The notes under the pieces are model-generated. The model ran no database searches. It was not told where the DNA came from and worked only from the letters and a program-made list of their open reading frames with translations. From the NCBI GenBank assembly GCA_050248955.1, contig JBFWRK010000004.1, forward strand, positions 186,001-250,000: a DNA stretch of 64,000 bases, in the 5' to 3' direction. Origin of the DNA: JBFWRK01 sp050248955. Lineage in GTDB: Bacteria > Actinomycetota > Acidimicrobiia > Acidimicrobiales > Ilumatobacteraceae. Positions 39,884 through 51,300 of this stretch are shown here, piece after piece. Positions within the stretch are counted from its first letter, which is position 1; each line of letters opens with the position of its first letter. The position numbers were made by a program, and so were the translations under genes.

Positions 39884-40693
39884 ATGCCGACCATCGACGT
39901 CAACGACACGAACCTCTACTACGAGCGCACAGGGCACGGGCCGACGATGCTGTTCGTGCACGGCATGTGCGGCGACGCCGACGTGTGGGCCGATCAGGCT
40001 CACCGATTCGACGATCGCTACACGTGCGTGCGCTACGACCGGCGCGGACACACCCGCAGCGGCTGGGGCAATGCCACCGTCAGCGACGCGCTGCACGCCG
40101 ATGACGCCGCGGCCCTCATCGAAGCGCTCGATCTGGCGCCGTGTCTGATCGTCGGGTCGAGCAGTGGGGCCGCCATCGCGGTCGAGGTGGCGATGCGCCA
40201 CGGCGACCTGCTCCGTGGAGCCGTGTTCAGCGAGCCGCCGCTGTTCGGCCTCGACGCTGATGCCGGTCGCGCCGCGATGGCCGACCTGGTGGCGGTGGAA
40301 CACACGCTGGCCGCCGAAGGCCCACGCGCGGCGGTCGACACGTTCTTCTCCCTCATGTGCCCAGGCTTGTGGTCGACGATCGACGAGCGGCGCAAGGATC
40401 GCTACCGCAACAACGCTGACATCGGCTTCACCGACCTGCGCTCACCGTCCTTCACCGTCACCGTCGCAGCACTGCGAGCCGTGAACAGTCCGGCGCTCGT
40501 CATCGCTGGCAGCTCGAGTCACCCGTCGCTGCGGACGGTGGCTCACCGACTGGCGGCCGCGTTGGCCGACGCACGTTTGATCGAGCTCGACGACTGTGGC
40601 CACGTCACCTACGTCGAGCGCCCGGAGGAGTTCGCCCACGCGGTGTCAGTGTTCGCCGCCGAGCTCGACCGTCGAGCCGCCGTCAACCGATAG
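39884..40693 (+). CDS. Alpha/beta hydrolase
   Basis: A 269-residue alpha/beta hydrolase with oxyanion loop LFVHGMCGDADVW, nucleophile elbow GSSSGAAIAVE (G-x-S-x-G), and catalytic His in IELDDCGHVTYVERPEEFA. ATG at 39884 is chosen because a GGAGGAG ribosome site lies just upstream. Substrate unknown. A second hydrolase starts 11 bp downstream and is probably a distant paralogue in the same operon. Confidence 0.88.
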   Translation: MPTIDVNDTNLYYERTGHGPTMLFVHGMCGDADVWADQAHRFDDRYTCVRYDRRGHTRSGWGNATVSDALHADDAAALIEALDLAPCLIVGSSSGAAIAVEVAMRHGDLLRGAVFSEPPLFGLDADAGRAAMADLVAVEHTLAAEGPRAAVDTFFSLMCPGLWSTIDERRKDRYRNNADIGFTDLRSPSFTVTVAALRAVNSPALVIAGSSSHPSLRTVAHRLAAALADARLIELDDCGHVTYVERPEEFAHAVSVFAAELDRRAAVNR

Positions 40694-40704
40694 GAGGACA
40701 GACC

Positions 40705-41502
40705 ATGAACCGATTCGACGTTCAGTCAACAGATGGCACATCGCTCGCGGTCTGGGTCGATGGACAAGGACCCCCGATCGTGCTGGTGCACGGCTCGATC
40801 GCCGACCACACCACCCTGGCCCCGCTCATCGACGAACTGCGCACCGACATGACCACGTACTCGATGGACCGTCGCGGGTTCGGCGCCAGTGGCGACACTG
40901 CCCCGTACTCGATCGAGCGGGACTTCGACGACGTGGCGGCCGTCGTCGACGCAGTAGCAGCAGGCGCCGAAGGGCCCGTCGCGCTGTTCGGCCACTCCTA
41001 CGGCGCCAGCTGCGCGATGGGCGGCGCCGCGCGCACGAGCAACGTCCACCACCTCGTGCTCTACGAACCCAGCCTGGGCCTGACCTACCCACCAGGTTCG
41101 ATCGAGACGATCGAGACAGCGATCGCCGCCGGCGACCTCGATGCCGCGGTGGTCGCCGTGCTCGTCGAGATCCTCGAGCTCTCCGAGGAAGAGATCGCCG
41201 CGATGCGCGCCAGCCAGAACCCCAACTGGGCGACCCGCATCGCGTCGGCGTGGACCCTGCCACGTGAGTGCGAGGTCGAGGAGCGCTGGGTGTTCAGGCC
41301 CGGCCAGTTCGACGCGATCACGGCACCCACCAAGCTCCTGGCCGGCTCCGAATCACCGGCAGACCTGGCCAAAGCGACCGACAACGCCTGCGCTGCGATC
41401 GCGGACGCTCGCATCCACACCCTCGCCGGACACGCGCACATGGCCCACAAGAGCGATCCCGCCATGGTCGGCGCGGTCATCCGCCAGTTCATCTCGACAT
41501 GA
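40705..41502 (+). CDS. Alpha/beta hydrolase
   Basis: A 265-residue alpha/beta hydrolase: PIVLVHGSIADHTTLAPLIDEL, SMDRRGFGASGD, nucleophile elbow LFGHSYGASCAMG, and a C-terminal LAGHAHMAHKSDPAMV with the catalytic His. A TAGGAGGACAG ribosome site precedes the ATG. It is co-directional with the previous hydrolase and followed 36 bp later by a small AraC regulator, which may control the pair. Confidence 0.88.
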   Translation: MNRFDVQSTDGTSLAVWVDGQGPPIVLVHGSIADHTTLAPLIDELRTDMTTYSMDRRGFGASGDTAPYSIERDFDDVAAVVDAVAAGAEGPVALFGHSYGASCAMGGAARTSNVHHLVLYEPSLGLTYPPGSIETIETAIAAGDLDAAVVAVLVEILELSEEEIAAMRASQNPNWATRIASAWTLPRECEVEERWVFRPGQFDAITAPTKLLAGSESPADLAKATDNACAAIADARIHTLAGHAHMAHKSDPAMVGAVIRQFIST

Positions 41503-41538
41503 ACAGCGCCGCCGCGACCGTCGCGTACCATCGCCGTC

Positions 41539-41949
41539 ATGACGCCGGAGGAGATCGCCGACCTCGTGCACCTGCGGCGGGCGCGCGACCTCATCGACCG
41601 CGACTACGCGCAGCCCCTCGATGTCCCGGCCATGGCGAGTGCCGCGCTGATGTCGCCCGCGCACTTCTCGCGCAAGTTCCGCGCGGCGTATGGCGAGACG
41701 CCCTACACCTATCTCATGACGCGACGCATCGAGCGCGCGAAGGCCTTTCTGCGTCAGGGGATGTCGGTCACTGACACCTGCGTCGCCGTCGGTTGCACGT
41801 CACTCGGCTCGTTCAGTTCACGCTTCACCGAGATCGTCGGCGAGACGCCGTCGCAGTACCGCGCGCGCGACCACCGCGACCTCGAGCTCGTTCCGTCGTG
41901 CGTGAGCATGATCGGGATGCGGCCGCGGCGTACCGCGGTCACGGTCTGA
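41539..41949 (+). CDS. AraC family regulator (DNA-binding domain only)
   Basis: A 136-residue protein that is essentially one AraC helix-turn-helix domain: LRRARDLIDRDYAQPLDVPAMASAALMSPAHFSRKFRAAYGETPYTYLMTRRIERAKAFLRQGMSVTDTCVAVGCTSLGSFSSRFTEIVGETPSQYRARD. The ligand-binding half is absent, so it belongs to the short AraC type often found beside VOC proteins. The next gene is a VOC protein, a common pairing, and the two likely form a small resistance-type unit. Confidence 0.9.
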   Translation: MTPEEIADLVHLRRARDLIDRDYAQPLDVPAMASAALMSPAHFSRKFRAAYGETPYTYLMTRRIERAKAFLRQGMSVTDTCVAVGCTSLGSFSSRFTEIVGETPSQYRARDHRDLELVPSCVSMIGMRPRRTAVTV

Positions 41950-42071
41950 GGGCTGCCAACCGGTCGGGGCTCCGAAACGAGGGCGGTGCCGGTGCACGGG
42001 ACGCCCGACCCGCCGGACACCGAGCAGGATCGGAGAAGCACGCGGCGGGTCGGTGCACCTACGGTCGTCGC

Positions 42072-42470
42072 ATGGCAGTCACCGTCTCCGCAATGTTCAT
42101 CCCCGTCCACGACCCCGACGCCGCGCTCGGCTTCTACCGCGACGCGCTCGGCCTCGAGGTACTCAACGACGTCGCCTCCGACGGCTTCCGCTGGGTCACC
42201 GTCGGCGCCCCGGGGCAGGACGTCGACGTCGTCCTGTTCCAGCCGCACGGCGGTCGTTCCCAGGCCGAGGGCGACGCGCTCCTGTCGCTCGTGACGCAGG
42301 GGTCGCTGCAGGCAGCGATCTTCCGCTCCGACGACCTCGACACCACGTTCGAGAAGGTCCGGGCGTCGGGCGCCGAGGTCCTCCAGGAGCCGGTGTCCCA
42401 GCCCTGGGGAGCGCGCGACTGCGCGTTCCGCGACCCCTCGGGCAACCTCGTGCGCATCGCGCAGGCCTGA
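42072..42470 (+). CDS. VOC (glyoxalase/bleomycin resistance-like) protein
   Basis: A 132-residue single-module VOC protein: MFIPVHDPDAALGFYRDALGLEVLNDV, WVTVGAPGQDVDVVLFQP, IFRSDDLDTTFEKVRASGAEVLQEPVSQPWGARDCAFRDPSGNLVRIAQ. This layout is typical of the VOC protein encoded next to short AraC regulators. A His in PVHDPD and the Glu in EVLQEP may contribute to metal binding. Ligand unknown. Confidence 0.88.
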   Translation: MAVTVSAMFIPVHDPDAALGFYRDALGLEVLNDVASDGFRWVTVGAPGQDVDVVLFQPHGGRSQAEGDALLSLVTQGSLQAAIFRSDDLDTTFEKVRASGAEVLQEPVSQPWGARDCAFRDPSGNLVRIAQA

Positions 42471-42486
42471 CCGTCGTCCGCCCAGA

Positions 42487-42959
42487 ATGACGACCTGGGG
42501 CGCTTTCGCCGCCGTCGAACCGAAGCTGGCAACGTTCGTGGGGGAGCGGTTGCGGGCGGCGCCGTCGTACCTGGCGACCGTGCGGGCGAGCGGCGCGCCC
42601 CGGGTCCACCCGGTCACGCCGATCTTCACCGCCGACGGGCTGTACCTGTTCATGGAGCCGACGTCGCCGAAAGCCGCCGACCTCCGCGAGCGCGGGTGGT
42701 TCGCCCTCCACAACGGCGTGCCGGACAATGCCGGGACCGGCGGTGAGGCGTCGGTGAGCGGCACCGGGCACGCCGTCGACGACGACGCCGTGCGGGCGAC
42801 GGTCCTCGCCGCCGCCAGCTACGACCCCGCGGATCGCTACGTGCTGTTCGAGCTGCGACCGACCGAGGTGCGTTGCAACGGCTACGGCGACGTCACACTG
42901 CCCGAACCTCGACGCTGGCGCGACCGCGAAGACGGCCCCGCCAAAGAGAAGGAGACAGG

Positions 42960-42963
<4 letters not shown>
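42487..42963 (+). CDS. Pyridoxamine 5'-phosphate oxidase-like (split-barrel) protein
   Basis: A 158-residue protein with the split beta-barrel pattern APSYLATVRASGAPRVHPVTPIFTADGLYLFMEPTSPKAADLRERGWFALHNGV, then EASVSGTGHAVDDDAVR and YVLFELRPTEVRCNGYG. Members bind FMN, F420 or heme; the short form fits F420/FMN-type actinobacterial proteins. It overlaps the UvrA-like gene by 4 bp. Confidence 0.82.
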
Positions 42964-45353
<2,390 letters not shown>

Positions 45354-45377
45354 CGGAGGCCCTGATCGGCGGGCTTG

Positions 45378-46655
45378 TCATGGCATCCGGCGTCCGGCGC
45401 GTTCGGCGAACGCATCGAGGGCCGCAAGCACCGCAATCGCGGCATATCGGCGGTTCCGTCGACCACCCGTGATCTCTTGCAGCGCCCCGATCTCGACGAG
45501 TTCGTTGATCGCAGCCTCGGCGCCCATTGCCGACACCTCGAGCTCGCGCTGCAGGAGCGCGTTGTCGAGCACCGGACGTCGGAAGACGACGTCGAGCGCT
45601 CGCCAGACGGTCGCTTGACGTCGGCTGGTGATCGAGTCGCTCCATTCATCGCGGACGTCCCGGAGCTCAGTGACGAGCTGGCGTCCGTTGACGACGCTGT
45701 CGAAGCCCGCCTCTGCGAAGCGCTCCACGATCGGCTGAGTGTCACCGCCACGGTACGCGGTGAGCGCGTCGAAGTACCGCTCGATGTCAGTCAGGAGCCC
45801 GGCCGACACCGGAACCGTCACGTTGCGGGTGAGGCGCTTGCCCCGGAGCAAGCAGTGCACGATGGCGCGCCCGGTTCGGCCGTTGCCGTCGGGAAACGGG
45901 TGGATCGTCTCGAACTGGGCGTGTGCGATGGCTGCTTGTGCAAGCACCGGCAGGTCGTCTCGCTGCATGAACCGCACGAGGTCGTCGATCGCGGCCACGA
46001 CCCTCGTGTGGTGCGGCGGGACGAAGCTCGCGGTGTGGGGCCCGTAATTGCTCGATCCGATCCAGACCTGCGCGCTGCGCCACTTGCCAGCGATCGTCGG
46101 ATCGTGCCGTTCGAGCAGAGCGGCATGCATGGCGAGGATCGCCGAGGCATCGAGTCGGTCGGCGAGCGCGATCGCCGCGGTCATCGCACTCGTGTTGGCG
46201 ACGATCTCGGTCGCGTTGCGCTTCGTGGTGTCCCCCAACTCGGCCAGCGCGACCGACTGTGCCGAGGCGGTCAGGTTCTCGATGCGAGACGAAGCAGCCG
46301 ACTCCGAGCGCAGCAGAATCGCACCGAACGGGGCGATCTCGGATCCCATCTCGGCGTCGAAGCGCGCCAGCTCGGCAGTGGCCTCGTCCGCGAGCGCGGA
46401 GGTCGCAGCCGACACCACCGGCTCCAGCTGCGCGATCTCGGGAACGACCGCCGCCCGGTACGGACCCGAGAAGGTCGACTGCCAGCGACGAGGTACGTCG
46501 ATCGAACCGACCCAGTCGTGGTCGTCGTACTGGACCGGCGGCCAGCTGGTCGACGTGGCAGAACCTGAACCCGCGTCACTCGAGGAGTCGCCACCATTCG
46601 GGTGTTCGGACTCGCTTCCGGCCGGATCGCCATTTGGGCGGTGCTCTGCTGCCAC
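45378..46655 (-). CDS. Fic family protein, autoinhibited type
   Basis: A 425-residue Fic protein. The catalytic motif HPFPDGNGRTGR is at residues 252-263, complete for AMP transfer (His, Asp, Asn, Arg). Upstream, SSRIEN at 122-127 matches the inhibitory helix signature (S/T)xxxE(G/N), where Glu blocks ATP gamma-phosphate placement. The N-terminal 40 residues are Ser/Gly/Asp-rich. The C-terminal region ELEVSAMGAEAAINELVEIGALQEITGGRRNRRYAA is a winged-helix module found in many bacterial Fic proteins. Likely AMPylates a cellular protein or itself under stress; target unknown. It is convergent with the UvrA-like gene, 24 bp apart. Confidence 0.9.
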   Translation of the reverse strand: MAAEHRPNGDPAGSESEHPNGGDSSSDAGSGSATSTSWPPVQYDDHDWVGSIDVPRRWQSTFSGPYRAAVVPEIAQLEPVVSAATSALADEATAELARFDAEMGSEIAPFGAILLRSESAASSRIENLTASAQSVALAELGDTTKRNATEIVANTSAMTAAIALADRLDASAILAMHAALLERHDPTIAGKWRSAQVWIGSSNYGPHTASFVPPHHTRVVAAIDDLVRFMQRDDLPVLAQAAIAHAQFETIHPFPDGNGRTGRAIVHCLLRGKRLTRNVTVPVSAGLLTDIERYFDALTAYRGGDTQPIVERFAEAGFDSVVNGRQLVTELRDVRDEWSDSITSRRQATVWRALDVVFRRPVLDNALLQRELEVSAMGAEAAINELVEIGALQEITGGRRNRRYAAIAVLAALDAFAERAGRRMP

Positions 46656-46748
46656 ATGCGGAGCATACCGATCCTTATTCAGAGTTTCTACAAAACTCTG
46701 AATAGCATTGCCCGGTGATCAACCCTCAGCGTCTTGCGACCTATGAGC

Positions 46749-47291
46749 TCACGGTGTACGGCCCAAGTACGCCACGAGCTGCGAGGTGGGATCGGCCCCG
46801 GACGGCGCCGCAACTTCGGGCCCGAACCGGCCGGGTCGGATCTCGGGCGAGACGATCGCCTTGCTCGCGCCGAGGGCGGCGGCGGCCACGTCGTCGGGCA
46901 GCGTCGCGTTCTGACCCGTGGCCGTGGCGAGGTCCCAGGTGTGGGTGGCGGTGTCGAGCAGGTTGATGCCTGCCAGGACGTGACCGGGCATCGGCCCCGC
47001 GCCACCGTCGACCACGCGGTCCATCACGCCGTCGGTCCGCCACGCCGCCAGCGCAGCCTGCGACGCGTCGTCGAACTGCGCGGCGGGATCGGCGCCGAGC
47101 GTGAACGGGCTGGGCGCCGCGCCGGCGGCCGCGGCACCGAGGCCAGCGACCACGCCGATCATGTGCTCCATCAGGTCGCGAACCGTCCACTCGGTGCACG
47201 GGGTCGTGTCGTCGTGCTGACTCGCTTTCACGCCGGCAATGACGCGATGTGCATGCTGAAAGGTCTGTTCGAGGGTGTCGACCGTGTGCAT
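46749..47291 (-). CDS. TIGR03086 family (mycothiol-type DinB-fold) protein
   Basis: A 180-residue four-helix protein. HDDTTPCTEWTVRDLMEHMIGVVAGLG carries the first metal His, and GINLLDTATHTWDLATATGQ the second His/Asp site, both characteristic of TIGR03086 and mycothiol-dependent maleylpyruvate isomerase relatives. It would bind a divalent metal and perhaps use mycothiol. The ATG at 47291 is chosen over the longer ORF because the leader lacks the family pattern. An 18-bp palindrome lies 16 bp upstream. Confidence 0.82.
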   Translation of the reverse strand: MHTVDTLEQTFQHAHRVIAGVKASQHDDTTPCTEWTVRDLMEHMIGVVAGLGAAAAGAAPSPFTLGADPAAQFDDASQAALAAWRTDGVMDRVVDGGAGPMPGHVLAGINLLDTATHTWDLATATGQNATLPDDVAAAALGASKAIVSPEIRPGRFGPEVAAPSGADPTSQLVAYLGRTP

Positions 47292-47307
47292 TCGATGCTC
47301 CAATCTC

Positions 47308-47325
47308 TGTAAGATAGTGCTTACA
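47308..47325. promoter_or_regulatory. Operator-like 18-bp palindrome
   Basis: TGTAAGATAGTGCTTACA has perfect 6-bp arms around ATAGTG and lies just before the TIGR03086 gene start. The GTAAG...CTTAC form is typical of sites bound by small helix-turn-helix repressors. No matching regulator gene is visible next to it; a lost neighbour is possible. Confidence 0.55.
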
Positions 47326-47336
47326 CACTCGCGAAC

Positions 47337-47410
47337 TTCGACCGGGCGCGCAAGGGCTTTTCGAGGAGGTGCCACTGCTCGCCAAGGCCGCCGAGAGCGC
47401 CGCCGCGTGA
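47337..47410 (+). pseudogene. Possible C-terminal remnant of a lost gene
   Basis: Reading rightwards, FDRARKGF and, after a one-base shift, EEVPLLAKAAESAAA followed by TGA look like a natural protein tail. It begins right after the 18-bp palindrome and has no upstream coding part. The divergent position to the TIGR03086 gene suggests a deleted regulator. Very short, so tentative. Confidence 0.3.
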
Positions 47411-47428
47411 ACGCCGAGCCGATGCCGC

Positions 47429-48283
47429 TCAGGGTGCGAGCACGCGGACCTCGACCGCGCCCACGTTGCCGCCGGTCGATGTGTCGACGTCGAAGCGGAC
47501 GATCCGCCCCGATGCTCCCACTGCGGCGAAGTTCCGTTCGACGGGCGTGCCTGCGGGGAACGGGCCGAACGTCTCGCCGTCGTCGATCGTGACGGTGAAG
47601 GTCTCGGTGATCGCCGTGCCATCGAGCATCGAACGAGTGATGAACTCGACGCCGGCGATGTCACGATCCTCGCCGAGATCGATCGTGATGAACGCCTCGT
47701 CGCCGTCGCCGGCGCTCGACCACTCCGTCGTCCCCGAGTCGTCGATCGCGTACACGGCCGCGAACCCGTCGGAGAACTCCGAGCTCACCGCGAGCACCGT
47801 CGCCCCCTGCGCGAGGTTCTCACCGCGATCGACGTCCTCGGCCGGCAGCGTGGTCTCGGGCTCCGGGATCGTGAACGTGGCGGTCTCCGAGCGGTACAGC
47901 GTGCCGTCGGCGGTGGAGCCCTGGACCTGGAAGTAGTAGGTGCGGCCCGGCTCGGCGCCCGGCAGGAACACGTCGTGGTCGACGATGCCGGTGCCGTTCA
48001 TCGCTAGGCTGTTGTTGACGTTGCCGAAGTCCTCGGTCTCGCCCCACACGACGGCGCAGATCATCGGCTCGGTCGTCGTGACGCGGAAGATCCCTCGCGC
48101 GAGGTTCGTCGGGTCGGCCTCGAACACGAACTCGTCGGCCTGCACCTCCGAGAACGGGCGCACGTCGCCGGCTGCAGCTCCACCGTCATCGTCGCTGCCG
48201 CATGCCGCCGTCACCAGCACGACGCTGGCGACCATCAGCATCGCGATCGCTCGCCGGCGGCCGTGGACCTGTCGATCACTCAT
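47429..48283 (-). CDS. Discoidin (F5/8 type C)-like lipoprotein
   Basis: A 284-residue exported protein. RRRAIAMLMVASVVLVTAACGSDDDGG is a lipoprotein signal with Cys after TAA, then an acidic linker. The middle part (VTTTEPMICAVVWGETEDFG to TATFTIPEPETTLPAEDV) resembles a fibronectin-like module. The C-terminal part ENLAQGATVLAVSSEFSDGFAAVYAIDDSGTTEWSSAGDGDEAFITIDLGEDRDIAGVEFI with FTVTIDDGETFGPFPAG and VRFDVDTSTGGNVGAVEVRV is a discoidin-type carbohydrate-binding domain. The start at 48283 fits the signal peptide. Part of this gene is duplicated as a broken copy at 25178. It is divergent from the secreted amylase, so both may act on extracellular glycans. Confidence 0.8.
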   Translation of the reverse strand: MSDRQVHGRRRAIAMLMVASVVLVTAACGSDDDGGAAAGDVRPFSEVQADEFVFEADPTNLARGIFRVTTTEPMICAVVWGETEDFGNVNNSLAMNGTGIVDHDVFLPGAEPGRTYYFQVQGSTADGTLYRSETATFTIPEPETTLPAEDVDRGENLAQGATVLAVSSEFSDGFAAVYAIDDSGTTEWSSAGDGDEAFITIDLGEDRDIAGVEFITRSMLDGTAITETFTVTIDDGETFGPFPAGTPVERNFAAVGASGRIVRFDVDTSTGGNVGAVEVRVLAP

Positions 48284-48332
48284 CGCCACAGTGTGCAAGC
48301 TGCATCGGCGGCTTGTCGGCCTGTGTGACCTC

Positions 48333-48361
48333 TTGTCATGGTTTCCGGGTCTGGCTAGGGT
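48333..48361 (+). promoter_or_regulatory. Sigma-70-type promoter of the amylase gene
   Basis: TTGTCA (48333-48338) and TAGGGT (48356-48361) are separated by exactly 17 bp. The predicted start of transcription is near 48368, leaving a leader of about 30 bases with a GGAGG ribosome site before the ATG at 48398. Confidence 0.6.
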
Positions 48362-48397
48362 CCGCGAGACCATCAGGGCACCGTCCGGAGGCCTCAC

Positions 48398-51300
48398 ATG
48401 CGCCGTTCACTGCACCGTCCCCTGCGCGCCGCGACCGTCGTCGCCGTCGCCGCCTCGATGTCGGCGTTGACGATCGCCCCCGCCGTCGCGGACCACACTC
48501 CGCTGCCTGCGCGGGTAACGCTGATGGGGTCGCTGATGAGCGAACTGGGGTGCGAGAGCGACTGGTCGGAGACCTGCTCGCTGACCGACCTCCTGCCGGT
48601 GCCCGGTTCTGCGAGCCTGTTCGCGGGGACGTTCCTCGTTCCCGCCGGGGACCCGGCCGAGCCATTCGACTACCTCTACAAGGTGCGGCTCAACGGCACG
48701 TGGAACGAGAACTACGGCGACGCCACGTTCGGCCTGCCCGACGGCAACATCCCGCTGGCGATCGCTCAGGACACCGAGCTCCGCTTCACCTACGACCACG
48801 CCACGCACAAGGTCACGGTGGGTCCGGCCCAGCCGGCGGGCGGGCTGACGGACGCCGACCGGGCGCTCGCCGGGGACAGCCTGCGCGTCGACCTCACACG
48901 CGAGAACTTCTACTTCGTCATGGCCGACCGGTTCGAGAACGGCGACCCCGACAACGACACCGCCTTCATCGAGGGCACCCGCAGCGACCACGGGTACGAC
49001 CCGACGGATCAGGCCTTCTACCACGGCGGTGACCTGCAGGGTCTCATCGAGCGCCTGGACTACATCGAGGGCCTGGGCACGACGGCGATCTGGATGACGC
49101 CGTCGTTCGAGAACAAGCCCGTCCAGGGCGAGCCGGGGACGGAGTCGGCCGGCTACCACGGCTACTGGATCACCGACTTCACGCAGATCGACCCCCACCT
49201 GGGCACCAACGAGGAGCTCAAGACCCTGATCGACCTCGCGCACGATCGCGGCATGAAGGTCTTCTTCGACATCATCACCAACCACACCGCCGACGTCCTG
49301 GACTACCCGGCCGCCGCCTACGACGCGACGGGGCAGGTGCCGTACCTGACTCGGGACGCCGTCCCCTACAAGGACGCCGACGGCATCGCGTTCGACGACC
49401 GCGACTTCACCTTCCTCGGCGACCCGTTCCCCGAGGTCGACCCAGCGATCTCCTTCCCGTACGTGCCGACGTTCCGTGAGCCGGCTGACGAGAGCGTCAA
49501 GGTCCCGGCCTGGCTCAACGACCCGACGATGTACCACAACCGCGGCACCTCGACCTTCTCCGGGGAGAACAGCGAGTACGGCGACTTCCCCTCGGGCAAC
49601 CGCTCCGCGCTCGACGACCTGTGGACCGAGCGGCCCGAGGTCGTCCAGGGCATGATCGACATCTACGAGACGTGGGTGGAGGACGCCGGCGTCGACGGCT
49701 TCCGCATCGACACCGTCAAGCACGTGAACATGGACTTCTGGAAGCAGTTCGGCCCCGCGCTGCAGGGCTTCGCCGCCTCGATGGGCAACGACGACTTCTT
49801 CATGTTCGGCGAGGTCTTCGACGCCGACCCGCGCTTCATGTCGCGGTACACGACCGAGGGTCGCCTGCAGGCCACCGTGGACTTCGGCTTCCAGGGCAGC
49901 GGCGTGAACTTCGCCAAGAGCAAGCCGACGACCGAGCTGCGCGACTTCTACGCCCTCGACGACTACTTCACCGACGCCGACTCGAACGTCTACTCGCTGC
50001 CGACGTTCCTCGGCAACCACGACATGGGTCGCGTCGGCAGCTTCCTCCGCCAGGGCACGACCTGGGACGACGCCGAGCTGCTCACGCGTAACGAGCTCGC
50101 GCACTCGTTGATGTACCTCACCCGCGGCCAGCCGGTCATCTACTACGGCGACGAGCAGGGCTTCTCGGCGCCCCCGGACGTGCCGGGTGGCATCGGCGAC
50201 CAGCGCGCCCGGGAGGACATGTTCGCCAGCCAGGTCGCCCTGCACAACGACACGTACGACCTCATCGGCACCGACGCCACGACCGCTGACGAGAACTTCG
50301 ACACCGATCACCCTCTCTACCGGCACATCGCCGACCTCGCCGAGCTCCGTGAGGACCACCCGGCGCTCGCCGACGGCGCGCAGGTCCACCGGTACGCGAC
50401 GAGTGGCCCGGGCATCTTCGCCTTCAGCCGGATGGATCCCGAGGACAACATCGAGTACGTCGTGGCAGTCAACAACGCCGACACCGAGCAGACGGCGACC
50501 TTCGCGACCTATCAACCGCAGCGCAGCATGTTCAAAGGCGTGTGGCCGGCCTCGAACGAGGGCGACCAGCTCAAGACCGACACCGAGGGCCGTGTGACCG
50601 TCACCGTCCCGCCGTTGTCGGCCGTCGTCTACCGGGCCAACGCCAAGCTCCGCGCGGACCGCGATGACCCCGCGCCGGTGTTCTCCGCCCCGGGTGCGAC
50701 CGCGATCGTCACCGGCCGCGCCGAGGTCGGGGTCGTCGTCCCCGGTGGCGACTTCACGCAGGTGACCTTCGCCTGGCGGCCCGTGGGCACGCAGGAGTGG
50801 CAGCCCATCGGGACGGACGACAACGCCCCGTACCGCGTCTTCCACGACGTCAGCGGGCTGGCCCAGGGCACGCCCGTGGAGTACCGGGCCATCGCCCGCG
50901 ACCACGACGGCGACTTCGGCGTGGTCTCCACCAGCGCCGTCGTCGGGCAGCCGCAGCCGCCGGCCGACCCGGGGATCGACCTCGGGCCGATCACGCAGCC
51001 GAACGCGGTCTCCGTGCCTGGCAGCCACGGCAGCGAGATCGGCTGCGCCGCCGACTGGGACCCGCCGTGCAACGCCATCCAGCTCGCCCTCGCTGCCGAC
51101 CAGGTCTGGAAGGGCACCTTCAGCCCGCAGGCCGGCCAGTACGCGTTCAAGGCGGCGATCAACCGCTCGTGGGACGAGAACTACGGCGCGGGCGGCAACC
51201 GCAACGGGTCGGACATCTTCTACAACACCGACGGCGGTGAGGTCGGCTTCTACTACGACCACCGCACCCACTGGGTGACGAACACCGAGCTGGACCCGAT

